64,000 nt of DNA from the NCBI GenBank assembly GCA_023052935.1, contig CM041297.1, forward strand, positions 100,761,063-100,825,062, given 5' to 3'. The translations under genes and the position numbers were made by a program. The notes under the pieces were generated by a model. The model was not told the origin of the DNA. It did not search any database and saw only the letters and a program-made list of their open reading frames with translations. Below, one piece after another: positions 21,665 to 32,604 of the stretch. The stretch is from Piezodorus guildinii. Taxonomy: Eukaryota; Arthropoda; Insecta; Hemiptera; Pentatomidae. Numbering within the stretch: position 1 is the stretch's first letter; every line of letters starts with the position of its first letter.

Positions 21665-22635
21665 GTCTCTAAAATATTTGGACTCTTGAAGCAAACAATC
21701 CGAGAAATTACAATACAGAGGTGTGATGAGTGCTGAGCGGTTTGGATTTCAATTATGTTCTTTCCACATTCTCGAGGTGGTCATAGTTGCGAGGAATTAA
21801 TGTCAGTTTCACTGTTTATTCTGGCTTGAAATGTTTAATTGAGTCGGTTAGCTAATAAGGAAAGTTGCCAAGGTAAACTTCGGATGCTTGACGGTAGATT
21901 ATATACCAAGAACTATAAGCCTATGAATATATTATATGAATTAAGTGAGAAGTCTGCTATTGTTCTCAGTTTTGTCTCATTATAACATTTAATTAACCAC
22001 TATAAGTAACTTCTTCATAGAATAGTGAATAATTTTTAATTTATAATTTTTTAATGGTATCAGAAAACTTATTTCTAAACATATTCTCAAATATCATGTT
22101 ATAAATACGTTCAAACTTTCTTTAATGCTTTAATAAAACTGATGAAATGTAAATTATTGATGTATACCATGATTCAAATTGTGTATGTAATCAAATGATA
22201 ATTAGATCTTCAGTATATACAGTTTATATTTTGAAAAGTAGCTTATATTCATTATATTGTGGTTTCAAATATTTAATATTCTATTAATATATTTTAAAAC
22301 TTTTTATAGACTACCTTCTTCCTCTATAATTGACAACAAAATTGTTCCAATGCGATATCATTGGCCTGACCGATAGAAATGCCGATCTGGCATGCTCTAA
22401 ATTAGTCTTATAACGTTTTTTTTTGTATTCAGACTGGCATGACTGACTAAACCACTAACACAAAAGGTTAACCATTTTTCTACTTCTGTTTTTTAATATT
22501 TCAGTAAGAGCTCGGCATTCCATTTTCTTTTCTTTATCAAAAATCGAACCTCATTTCACAATGATCCTTAGATATTTTATTTTTTCCTCCATGAAAAGGC
22601 CTTGAAGAACACGCGCATATCACAAATCTACTGCT
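21665..22635. other. No recognised feature
   Basis: AT-rich sequence without supported genes. Confidence 0.5.
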
Positions 22636-22639
22636 TTAA

Positions 22640-23330
22640 TGCTTCTACCTCACCTGCTTCCTCTTTTTCTATATGCTCCTCATGAGCTCTGCGTGTCTAC
22701 GTTTTCTCTCCTTAGACCATACAGTCCCCTTCCTGAAGCGCTTCTTTCCCACAAGAACTTTCACTCCCTTGAGCGCCCCTCTGTACTTGCCTCTGTCCAA
22801 ACAATCCCGGTCTGTCAGCCCTACTTGTTCCATATTATCCCTAACTTGCTTGAAATATTCTTTTGAATTCTTTCGACCGTGGATTCGTTGAAAAATTCTA
22901 TGGTTTAGTCTTTCAGGTTTCATCCTCATCATGTGCACATAGAACCTCAGCCTTCCCACCCTAACGTCAGTCGTTAGGTCTGTTGTATCCTTATAGATCT
23001 CTTGATTCGACCTCAACCTGTATCCTTCAGGTGTTCTCTTGGGTCCGTAGATTCTGAGAATTATTCTTTCTGTTTTCAGAAGCCTCTGTAGGTTGGGAAG
23101 ACACGAGGTTTCCGTTCCGTGGAGTATCACTGGCTTGATGACCGTGGTTTAATGTCATATCTTAGCCTTAATAGATAAGTTCTTATTGTCATAAAAATTG
23201 CTGGTGGCATAGTTTAATTTCTGTGTTTTGGCGACTCTTTCCTTAAACCCTTCTCTCTTCGACCCATTGTTGCATATGATTTCTCCAAGGTACTTCATCT
23301 CTGAGCCACTTTGTTTGGTTTAGCCGTTTT
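22640..23330 (-). pseudogene. Non-LTR retrotransposon reverse transcriptase, C-terminal part
   Basis: On the minus strand an early block reads MKYLGEIICNNGSKREGFKE. After frame breaks a 153-codon stretch follows, with RLLKTERIILRIYGPKRTPE, YRLRSNQEIYKD, GRLRFYVHMMRMKPERLNHR and a basic tail. This is the C-terminal region of the LINE proteins often annotated as endonuclease-reverse transcriptase in insects, with the family's ILR-I-GP and H-MRM-PERL motifs. The catalytic palm (YADD) is not included and there is a stop around 23150, so it is inactive. The clade is uncertain. Confidence 0.75.
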
Positions 23331-24117
23331 CTTCTTAAAACCCTTGTCCGTAGTCATAAATTATAATGTTTATCAATTAATATTTTGGGATTTTTTTTTC
23401 TGATTCTCTGTCCATACCCAACCCTGCTATGATAGCTTGCGTTGGAATAAATGCTTGACGCATATAAATGTTCTTGGACGTGCCGGACCAAAAAAACTGA
23501 ATATCGTCAGGTTGCTTATATTCAAAGGCTCTTCATGAATTCTCTTTTTGTTTTTTACTTCTTAGTTGAATAAGTATAAGTTCAATTGATTATTCCGTGA
23601 AAGCTCAATAGAGAAGTTATGCCTTAGCAAATGAATAAACTATAAGATTTATGATGACATTTGCATGAAGGAATCGAATGCTACGAACTGGATTGAAGTG
23701 CTGTCCATATTTCCTAGAACTACCGATTCGCGTGTGTCTCGTCATTATAGCTTCCTACATTTGGTTGTGACTTGCAGGAGAGGTATAGGCACGAATCACT
23801 TCGCCTTCCAAATATCTTAAGTAAAATCCTGTATTTTTATTCTGAATCGTGTCGTGAATATAAGTAATTATTGAACTGTTTTATAATTATTATTATTTTA
23901 AACGAAGACTATAAGTATACAAATTTGGCACTAAAAATATTTTGATATACTTACGGGGTATCTATTATAACTTCATGTCTATTTTATTATATTTAGAAAA
24001 ACAATCCTAAAAAATGATCTCTTTTAGTTGCTATCAAACTATTTATTAGTCAAAGATTATATATTTCTTATTATTAATTCAAAAGAAGACTTATCATATG
24101 CACATGGTGTTCAGATA
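23331..24117. other. No recognised feature
   Basis: AT-rich, no gene or repeat supported. Confidence 0.5.
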
Positions 24118-24450
24118 TGTTGTTTATCCATTTAACGACACTTCATGCTGCTGTTCGGGAGCGGTGTGGCCTATTGGAAATACTGTACTGTTATTACTTT
24201 GAATCCTGGCTGTGACAGCATTATTTATTATGTTACTTCAACCGTGCATCAACGACCCTTTTGGGGCACACCCTGCCTTTAGAAAAAATCTGGCGGCTGA
24301 GCGTGATCAAGACTTATCCACCCCCTTGCACAGCCATTGCCCGTAAAACTATATGATTCTCTTTTATGTACTGATTCCGAGACATTCATGGGTTGTAGAG
24401 GTGCAGATTTCATGCTGTTGTAGCTAATCGGACGATGCTAATGTGAGAGG
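24118..24450 (-). mobile_element. SINE family 1 copy split by a SINE family 2 insertion
   Basis: The tail side of a family 1 SINE (24118-24154: TGTTTATCCATTTAACGACA) resumes at 24409 with the TAGCTAATCGGACGATGCTA block. The sequence between is a family 2 SINE. The duplicated TTCATGCTGYTGT at both junctions proves the order of events. The tRNA-like head of the family 1 copy is missing. Confidence 0.8.
24155..24408 (+). mobile_element. SINE family 2 nested in SINE family 1
   Basis: Starts CGGGAGCGGTGTGGCC, has a decayed B box (TTTGAATCCTGGCTGTG), the GATCAAGACTTATCC segment and a tail with CATGGGTTGTAGAGGTGCAG. Flanked by the 13-bp duplication at 24142-24154 and 24409-24421, which differs at one base. 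Confidence 0.8.
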
Positions 24451-25169
24451 CGTATCGAAATTTTAAAAACTGGGATTGAAATATTTTCACGATTGTAATA
24501 ACATACGTTACTATAGTTGAAAGTGAAAAAAAGTACTCAATGAAGAATACAAATAAATTTAATAAGTAAATTCAATAATAATTTTGTAATCGTACACCGA
24601 GTAATAATGTACTGAGACAATTGATTTTTAATATTTTACAATATTTTGTGCTAGTGGAATTCTTTTTAAGAATCTTTTGTGGTTTTTAAATTATTTTTAA
24701 AATGAAACTAGTGTTATTTTGATAAAACATGTACTCCGAACAGCTGTAGTGTTCTCCTGGCTTGTATATTTTATACTCAATTATTTGCTCAACATATTTA
24801 TCATAATTGCAATTATATAGACTTATATTAAATTGCTAGGAGTTGAGCTCATTGTAGCGTTGAACCCTAACCACTAAGAACTATCCCTACCTGCGGTCTG
24901 CGTGTGGGTTGCCTAAACTGAAACCGTAATCACAAAGTCCGGAGTAGTTTGCGAACATCCAACTATCTTGTTTCTATTCCGTTCTAAGTGGGTTATGGAC
25001 TGAATTTGTAGTTGGCTCAATAATTACGTGAGGTATTTATTATAAATTCTTATTTCGTGCCACAAATCATTATTATTTATTCATCAGTATTAATGAGTTA
25101 GGTGTATGCAAGTGGTATGAAAATAATATAAATAAAAAATCGACTCTATTGACTAGAACTGTGGGTAAG
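24451..25169. other. No recognised feature
   Basis: AT-rich, no supported gene. Confidence 0.5.
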
Positions 25170-25385
25170 CCAAAATTTTTATCACCAAACCCATTCTATT
25201 CAAAGTCCTTCGAACAATACTGAATGCTCCTTATTATGTTATCAACAATACCTTACATCGGTGTTCCATTTATTTTAGACCTTATTCCATCTAAATTTAA
25301 TCTGAATCTTATACATCACCGTAATCTTCTAGCTCCACCCCCATCTATGATCCTGATAGAGGGTTGAAAAGGTTTGGCGCTACCT
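25170..25385 (+). pseudogene. Jockey LINE fragment
   Basis: Contains a decayed match to the LINE tail, for example codons for KVLRTILNAPYYVINNTLH, the block that reads ILRKILNAPYFVTN in the other copies. Short and frame-broken. Confidence 0.6.
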
Positions 25386-25698
25386 GTTGTAAATGTTGAA
25401 TTGGAGTTTTCCGGCATTGCTGGATTCTTCTTTTATGTTTGTGACTAAATCCACTTAGCTTCCGCTGGCGGTTCTTGAGTTGGTGACGTGGCTGAGGGAG
25501 GGGAACTGGAACCACCGAGGTTTGGCTTTTTCCTCCAGATATGGGGTAAAATCCTGGTCTGGGGTTCCCAAGGCTGATAGTAAATATTGCACATAGCTAC
25601 GTTTCCTTTAAGATTTTTCTTTGTTTTTAAAGTTTGTATAATTTTTTTTATTTTAATCTGAGTTCATGACACAGGAATACACCGCACCTCCTCCGCGG
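25386..25698. other. No recognised gene
   Basis: Contains a somewhat GC-richer patch (25440-25580) that I cannot assign. Confidence 0.4.
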
Positions 25699-26000
25699 AG
25701 GGCGGTGTGGTCTAGTGGATAGAGCTCTCTACTACGGGTTCTGGGTTCGAATCCCGGCTGTGGCAAAATATTATATATTTGTTAATTCAGTCGGGTGGCG
25801 ACCCTAGGGTATGTAGCCCCTTATATGGCACTCCCAGCCTCTATAAAGTGGGTACCCCAAAAAATTGGGAAGAAACCTGGCCGACGAGCGTGGACAAGGC
25901 CTAATCACCTCAGTACACGGCTGTTAGCTTAGAAACAGTACGAATCTCTGTATGCACTAAGCCCAATACCCTTCATGGGTTGTAGTGGTACAGGTTTTTT
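25699..26000 (+). mobile_element. SINE family 2, best copy
   Basis: The tRNA-like head has TGGTCTAGTGGATAGAGC (A box) and GGTTCGAATCCCGG (B box), both close to the RNA polymerase III consensus. A body of about 200 bp follows, including CAGCCTCTATAAAGTGGGTA, and ends CATGGGTTGTAGTGGTACAG plus poly-T. Other copies are at 11475, 24155 and 42735, with tails in the palindrome. Confidence 0.9.
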
Positions 26001-26967
26001 TAATTTTTTCTATTTTACACACTTTATTGGGTTTTTTTAATTGTATATATTTTATTTATTTTTATAATGTATATTTCTATCATTATTTAATTGTATGTAT
26101 ATTTTATAAATGTAATCTCCATCAAAAGTTATTAAGGTCTTTATTGAGACAAATTGTGATATTACTGAGAAAAAAATTGTTTATTACAAAAAAAAAGTAA
26201 AAAAAAAAAATCGATTGCAATCATATTGGTTTTTTGAGCACTTAACAGTGCCATAATGGTGATAGCAGCCAGGAGTAGATCCACTTGGCTAAGCAGGTCA
26301 ATGTCACTCATGATCATACCCTTTTAACCCCTCTCGATTATGTACGCTTATATCTGGAAATCATCGTCATATTTTGATATCGATCTCCGAGCCCGTAGTG
26401 AGGGATTTAGAGGCCATAAGAGGTGCTTAGCGCTTGTGTAATCTGTGAGGGCTGTTTGATAAAGCTCTATGAGGATTTAACGTCTGTGCAAGTTTGTTTA
26501 ACTGAGATATCTCAAAACTAGCTCAGCGTCTCTTGTCGGCATAATGATTATGTACCTCGTGCTCGACAGTACGAACCTTGGAGCACGATTTTCAAGTTTA
26601 GTTATTTTGATTCTTTTAGGTTTGTTTGTTTTTTAAAATATCTAATAAGGAAAAGTACCACATGTGTCTCATGTATTTTGATGAAATTTATTTTCATTAA
26701 ACAAATCATCATTAATACAATATGTTGGAACAAGTTAAAAATAAAAAGGCCAAGAATCTCTGCAAAAAATGGAATATAGCGTGTGCAAAACATTTTGTTT
26801 TATATATTTGGTTTGATATAGGTAACAAATTACGTTTGGTACTAAAATACCATGTGGAAAAGTAAACCATTTAAGTTTTGAGGCTGGTACTAACATTTAA
26901 AATGTAAGAACCGCCATTAACATAGTGATTTTGGAGGGAGAGAAAATCCCTAAAAAAACAGTAAATA
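26001..26967. other. No recognised gene
   Basis: AT-rich with T-runs. Short open frames have no family features. Confidence 0.5.
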
Positions 26968-26972
26968 TCGAT

Positions 26973-27576
26973 GAATAAAATTGGAGGCTGCTATATAACT
27001 TCACCACTCTTTTATTAAATATTAATGCACAACTTTTCGGCTAAAATGTCATCTTCAGGTGCAAAAGAACAATTTTATCTGCAAGTACAAAATATCGTCC
27101 GGGATCACTTGTAGCTGAGTGGCTAGCGTAACAGCCTCCCATGCTAAAGGTCACGGGTTCAAACCCGCTGGTGGTCCTAGGATTTTTTAATGGGAGTAAA
27201 AAATCCTTAGTTACGCCGTACCTCGGAGGGGGCGTTAAAAGGTGGTCCCGAGCCTGTGCGATGTCAGGTACTCGTTAAAGATCCCTATCCTAATAAAACC
27301 TGGATAGGCAAAATTTAGGACTCCCACTGTAGCATCGTCCGATTAGCCATAGTAGCATAAAGTGACGTTAAACAAATAAACAAACAAAATATCGTCCAAT
27401 TAAAAATCATCAATCTCAGAATTATATCATGAAAATCATATTACATTAACAAATGTAAAATAAATATAATTTATGAAGTAAAAATGTTAATAATCTATAA
27501 AATTAACGTTAAATTCCTAAAAATAGATAAAAACAATTAAAAAAATTAAACTTGATATCAGCCTCCAATTTTATTC
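26973..27576. mobile_element. Element with 18-bp inverted ends, carrying a SINE
   Basis: GAATAAAATTGGAGGCTG (26973-26990) is repeated as its exact complement near 27559-27576. The left side has, on the minus strand, CACCTGAAGATGAC then GCCGAAAAGTTG, resembling the end motif of the fold-back elements. Without the SINE and its duplication the element is about 300 bp. The class is uncertain, possibly Penelope-like. Confidence 0.45.
27101..27383 (+). mobile_element. SINE family 1, complete, 14-bp target duplication
   Basis: A 283-bp copy with A box TAGCTGAGTGG, B box GGTTCAAACCC and tail TAAACAAATAAACAA. ACAAAATATCGTCC is duplicated at 27087-27100 and 27384-27397. Good preservation suggests a fairly recent insertion. 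Confidence 0.95.
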
Positions 27577-28695
27577 ATAGAATTTGACTTTCACCTTAAA
27601 GAATCTACACATTATAGTTTATATTTATTTTTCATGAAGAATCGAAAAAAAAGGTTGTAGTTTTTGCTAAAAACGGAACAAATAGTTTTACATTTTTTTC
27701 TGATTCACTCATACAAGAGCAGTAGTACAAAATTTTGCACTAAGTTGCACCTAAAAATAAGGCTTTATAGAATCAGCTTTTCAGGTAAACTAATTAGTAA
27801 GAGCTCTGAAGCAAAATTGATAGTTAAATCGTTGAACTCTTTAGAAAGTTAAATCTGAAAATGTAGTTAAAAAATCATCTTCAGTCTTTAAGCCGTTGAT
27901 ATTACTATATTATATTCGATATTACTCATAAATATACACACACACAAACACACACACACACACATATAAATATATATATATATTTTTTTTTTCACAGACT
28001 TCTTGGATCGTGATTCTCTGTAATTCTGCAGCTAGTTCAATATTTAATTTCTCAGTTTCACCTAAAAAAGTTTTATGAAAATCTATGAGATTCATATGGG
28101 ATTCTTTTATTTTAATGTTCGGTATATATAACGAGATTGTTAAACAGCTGAATAATATCGAAATAAACGATTAAAACTTTTTCCTTGTAGATTCGTTTGC
28201 CCTACTTTATAGTTTGGACCGAATGGTAACGGTTTTTGAAATTAGACAAACTTTTTTTCCTCTGACGTAAAATGCTTGTTAAAATTGTTTTATTGTTAAA
28301 TATCATAAGAGATAAATTACAGGTTTAGTCAGTCGTGATTCTCCAGGGCCTATATTTCGTTTGTCTGTTCCAGAAATGTGCTAAGGCCTTCAAAATTGGG
28401 AAATAAAACGCCATGATTTCGCTGTTAATGTGTCAAATAGGACGTGAGCATCCTTAGTGAAACTGCCAGCTAACATAACACTAACACCAAGCTCATGGCG
28501 AACTCACGTGCAACACGAACCCTTTATCAAGAACACCAACATCCACCACCAATCGTTACTGCTCAACCCGTCAACTATGTTACCTCCACTATTAATTTTC
28601 AAATACTTGTTTAATTGAGCTTTGTGTGGAATAACTTAATATTATTAATTATTTTTTAAGATTTTAGTAATTTATTTATTTCAAAATATTTTAAA
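27577..28695. other. No recognised gene; (CA)n/(TA)n run
   Basis: A CA-rich then TA run lies at about 27936-27982. The remainder is AT-rich without supported features. Confidence 0.5.
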
Positions 28696-28742
28696 AAAAT
28701 GGTGCACGCAACACACGACTTTCATTTACCTCCGTTGTATAA
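28696..28742 (-). repeat. Repeat family A tip
   Basis: GCAACACACGACTTTCATTT matches the conserved end of family A in reverse. Confidence 0.55.
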
Positions 28743-28959
28743 AAAAAACTGTATAAAAATCCGTCGCGTGGTTTAAAAGAATTTAGCTAAAACAACAATC
28801 GCGACATCATTTTGAAAATATAAATTATTTAATATATATTTTAAAAATTCAATTTAATCTTAATGGGTATCCTAGTTAGTTTTCAGTGAAACATCTGTTT
28901 TTATGAAATACACTAAAATTATAAATAATTAATAACTATGATAGTTTATGACTTTATAA

Positions 28960-29345
28960 CAACTTTACATTTGTTTACATCTAAAGTACGATTTGGTACA
29001 TTATATTTCTCTAAAATCTCTCGCACTCTATGGAAGACCGGTGGCAACAATGAATCAACATAACCTCTCTCATTTTAACATTACAAATAACACATGTTTA
29101 TAAGTTTATGAGCTTGCAACGACTTTATACAATATTAATACTCAAATTTTAGAAAAAAAATCTAGATGACATGACTACAGAAAATTTATTTTACTCTTCT
29201 AAAGAAAAACTTGATTGCAATGCATTTTAGTTATAAACCTTCAGAAAATAATGTCTTAAATGGTTGTGAAAGCCGTATTAAAATCACTCAAGTAATTTAA
29301 AAGGAGTTCTTGGGAACAACTATCGCGATATCATTTCATATATAT
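28960..29345. repeat. Anonymous repeat, related to 30530-31010
   Basis: Ordered landmarks (a CTCTCGCACTCTATGG-like site, AACATAACCTCTC, ATAAGTTTATGAGC, GAAAATTTATTTT, TGGTTGTGAAAGCC) recur in diverged form at 30530-31010, on the other side of the mitochondrial insert. The family is unknown. Confidence 0.4.
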
Positions 29346-29862
29346 ATATTTAGAAAGAGAGAGAGCGAGAGAGAGGAGACTTTAAACCACTCACCCTTGT
29401 TTCGGTGGGATGAAGTTTAAATGTGTAATTTATGTTTAAAAAACTTCAGTTAGGTAAATTAAAAGTTTATTACTTTGGGATTAAGAGTTCATCGTAACGA
29501 AAAGGGCAATTAGCAAGAAAATATTTTTATTATATGCTGTCTATTAATTATTCTATTTAATCATCGGCAGAATTTAGAAACATAAATTCGTCAAAAAATC
29601 AAAAATTGGTCCAGTTTATTTGTCTGCTATGTTCAACGGTTCCTATTTTATTCGGTTAATTACAATATTAAATTTCATAAGAACATTTTCTAAATACATT
29701 TTAATCTATTAAAGTTAGTTTAGTTTCCTGGAAGGAATTAGTCCGGGTGGTGGTCATTAAATGAAACAACTAAATAATTTCAACTATTTTATTGTTTGCC
29801 AACGTTTCGACCCCCTTTGTGGGTCATCATCAGGGTGCATGGTGGGAGAATGGAAACTGAAA

Positions 29863-29979
29863 TGATCTGAGTTCAGACCGGCGTGAGCCAGGTCGGTTTC
29901 TATCTTTTTATAATTTATATAAATTAGTACGAAAGGACCTTTTATATCAAATATTTTGTATGTATAATGAATATTATTG
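29863..29979 (+). pseudogene. Nuclear copy of mitochondrial 16S rRNA 3' end
   Basis: TGATCTGAGTTCAGACCGGC, CCAGGTCGGTTTCTATC and TAGTACGAAAGGACC are the highly conserved last part (domains V-VI) of arthropod mitochondrial large-subunit rRNA. It begins abruptly at the inner end of the fold-back arm. Confidence 0.92.
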
Positions 29980-30047
29980 GCTATCATGGCAGATTACATG
30001 CATTAAATTTAGAATTTATATGTGTAATGTATATGTTACAGATAGTA
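29980..30047 (+). pseudogene. Nuclear copy of mitochondrial tRNA-Leu(UAG)
   Basis: A cloverleaf can be drawn: acceptor GCTATC with GATAGT, the D-arm start TGGCAGATTA, and an anticodon loop TTTAGAA with anticodon TAG. It sits between the 16S end and ND1, as in insects and crustaceans. Confidence 0.8.
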
Positions 30048-30277
30048 TTGTTTTTATTAATTATTTGTTATATGTTTATAATTATTTGTGTTTTGATTTG
30101 TGTTTCTTTTGTAACTTTATTAGAGCGTAAGGTTTTAGGTTATATTCAGCTTCGTAAAGGTCCCAATAAATTAGGTTTTATAGGAATTGTTCAGCCTTTT
30201 TCTGATGGTATTAAATTATTTTTTAAAGAACAAATTTTCCCTTATAAATCAAATAATTTAATTTCTTTTTTGATTCA
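30048..30277 (+). pseudogene. Nuclear copy of mitochondrial ND1, 5' part
   Basis: A TTG start (common for insect ND1) is followed by a hydrophobic first helix. Next come [20 protein letters not shown] and [19 protein letters not shown], the most conserved loops of NADH dehydrogenase subunit 1. About 77 codons are present. The frame is intact, so the transfer looks recent. It then breaks off into the right arm of the fold-back element. It cannot function in the nucleus, as it is a fragment without promoter or targeting signal. Confidence 0.95.
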
Positions 30278-30529
30278 GTTTCCATTCTCCCACCATACGC
30301 CCTGATGATGACCCACAAAGGGGGTCGAAACGTTGTCAAACAATAAAATAGTTGAAACTATTTAGTTGTTTCATTTAATGACCGCCACCCGGACTAATTC
30401 CTTCCAGTAATTCTCAACGGTCAACTAATTACATCCACAATGATAATTTAGTTTCCATTTGAGTCCCATTTAGTTTACAGTCGATCTACTTTTTTTTTTT
30501 TAAATGATCTATAAGTGGAAATATTTATT

Positions 30530-31010
30530 AACATTATAAGTTTATAACAACTTTACCTTTAGTTTGGCAAATTTGGTACGGAATTGGTACATAATATTTT
30601 TTTCTAGAATCTTGACTACCAAGATGAAGTATATAAGCTTTATATACTTCATCTTGGTAGTCAAGATTCAGTTGTGAATCAGTTGAATCACCGTAACCTC
30701 CCTAATCCGCAACATTACAACATTTGTGCATACGTTTATGCGCTTATAACATCTTTCTATTATCCTACTTATATTATTGCATATTAAGTTTTCTAAAATC
30801 TTGCGCTTTCCAACGGTATATTAAACGTCTATGTTACTACTTATATTTTAAGAATAATTTTTTTATAACTTGGTCACCGAAAATTTATTTTTCCCGTTTA
30901 GAAACTAGAAAAAAAACAATACCGTAAATGATGGTGAAAACAGTATCCATATCCGTCTTGTGGTTTAGAAAAAGTTATCGGAAACCAAAAATCCCGTTAA
31001 CATTTTATAT
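30530..31010. repeat. Anonymous repeat, related to 28960-29345
   Basis: Diverged second copy of the same unknown repeat, containing a 63-bp hairpin at its start. Confidence 0.4.
30607..30669. repeat. Perfect 29-bp hairpin with 5-base loop
   Basis: Arms GAATCTTGACTACCAAGATG (continuing to 30635) and their exact complement at 30641-30669 surround AGCTT. No mismatch is seen. Confidence 0.9.
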
Positions 31011-32009
31011 ATATGGGGATAGAGATAGAGATTACACTTCAAATCGAGATTTTTTTTTCCATTAAAGATTTGTTGGTATTTATTTATAAAATAAATAACA
31101 TAATTTTATATACCTTTATGACTTTATTGAAGTGAGAGTTTGAACTCGATTAGTCATTTCATCTCCACTGAAATGGAAATTTCTCACATCAAAATGATAT
31201 ACAAAAGAGACAAAGATAGGGATTTAAATTAAATTAAAGTGAAACACATGGATGACTTGTTGGCAAACGTTTTGTTTTCAATATCTATTACTCTATTTGA
31301 AATATAGATAATTTTATTCATATAATATAGACAGAGGTAATGAATAAGTTAATATTGCTGTGTTGAAGTAGTCATGAGAGGAACTTTAAGGAAGCCTTGA
31401 AGTAGTATTTTACCATTTAATACAGCGCTGAAGATGGCCTGAAGATGATCTATCTTTTTAAGAAGTGGCTGTTGGATAGCCCGGGGAAGAAGCTATATAT
31501 TACCTAATATTGGCCGTATTACACAGACGCCAGCCAATCGCTACCCCACCGACATATTCCGTCGATATCGGCCTCTCTCTCTCGCTGTTCTTTTTAGATT
31601 GCTCTAAAGCACGATGAGATTTCTACTTGATATTTTCCTTTGTTGTATATTAAAGGTGGCTCTACTTCGAATGGGCAAGTCAAGGGTTTTAGAATACTAA
31701 AAGGAAGTAATAATATTGTATTATATCATAAAGCTTGAATTATGTTGTTATTGCATACATCGCATGACAAATTTTAATCCATCTATTATCCATTTAAATT
31801 AGCTTGTATATGTTATTGTTCATTTTTTAAACGCCACTTTTTGCTAATGTGTTTAATTGGACGATAGGATATTTTGTAATTTTTTGTTCCTCCTCCCGAA
31901 AATTGGTCAATACAAGTGCATGTTACGATTTTAATTTATTTTATTAGTTCAACTTTTATTTGTTTTGTTAATTTTTTTTATAATGAAATTAGTAATAGGC
32001 GGAAAAAAA

Positions 32010-32040
<31 letters not shown>

Positions 32041-32560
32041 ACCCTCCTCAAAAGGGCTTAGCGAAATAAGCATGTGAAATCTACCCTCGCATATATCAGA
32101 ACCAAATTTATACCATTGATTCACATTTAGGAGAAACAACCTTTTGCAAATTTTTAGCCCCTTAATCCGTATGGGAGAGAAGTTATTGAGGGGGAAAAAA
32201 AAAAAAAATGTAATTTCCTGAACAGGTCAACGATTTTCAAGAAAAAAATATATGTTATGGATTTTAGGAAAGAGTTTCAAAAAATATTTTTTTCAACAAA
32301 AAGGTTAATCAAAAAATTTTGATTTAGGTTATGATGGTTTGGTACACCTCCAATTTTTGGTACTTTATTTCATTGGAGGGTCTTCCATAATATATATTTT
32401 TTCAATTTTATCATCGAGTATCCATGGTGAAAAATAAAAAGAAACAATTTTTTCTCGAACGGTTCAACAGGCTTTCACGAAAAACATATATCTTAATGGT
32501 TTTCTAAATGAGGTTCAAAAAACTTTTTTTTAAAATTTATATTTCAAAAACGTGTTAAAA
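31011..32560. other. No recognised gene
   Basis: AT-rich with poly-A at about 32010. The stretch 32080-32530 has internally similar phrases (AAAAATATATGTTATGG and AAAACATATATCTTAATGG) that suggest an old repeat, unassigned. Confidence 0.4.
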
Positions 32561-32564
32561 TATT

Positions 32565-32604
<40 letters not shown>

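Larger units (their letters stand above)
29729..30446. mobile_element. Fold-back Penelope-like element enclosing mitochondrial DNA
   Basis: Inverted arms of about 130 bp carry GGAAGGAATTAGTCCGGGTG, GTTTGCCAACGTTTCG and GTGGGTCATCATCAGG, plus a mirror segment GGTGGGAGAATGGAAACTGA. Between them lie about 415 bp of mitochondrial sequence. TTTAGTTTCC is duplicated at 29719-29728 and 30447-30456, so the whole composite went in as one unit. The right arm has CTGATGA (30302-30308), a GACCC/GGGTC stem and GAAAC (30327-30331). The same family occurs at 41766-42611. Confidence 0.8.

Noticed and set aside
27101..27383. tRNA gene calls from the A and B boxes of SINEs
   Set aside because: The heads do not fold into intact cloverleaves and are followed by conserved SINE bodies and tails.
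29967..30305. 112-codon frame as a nuclear gene
   Set aside because: It joins tRNA-Leu, ND1 and element sequence by chance. The ND1 part is a mitochondrial fragment without its own promoter or end.
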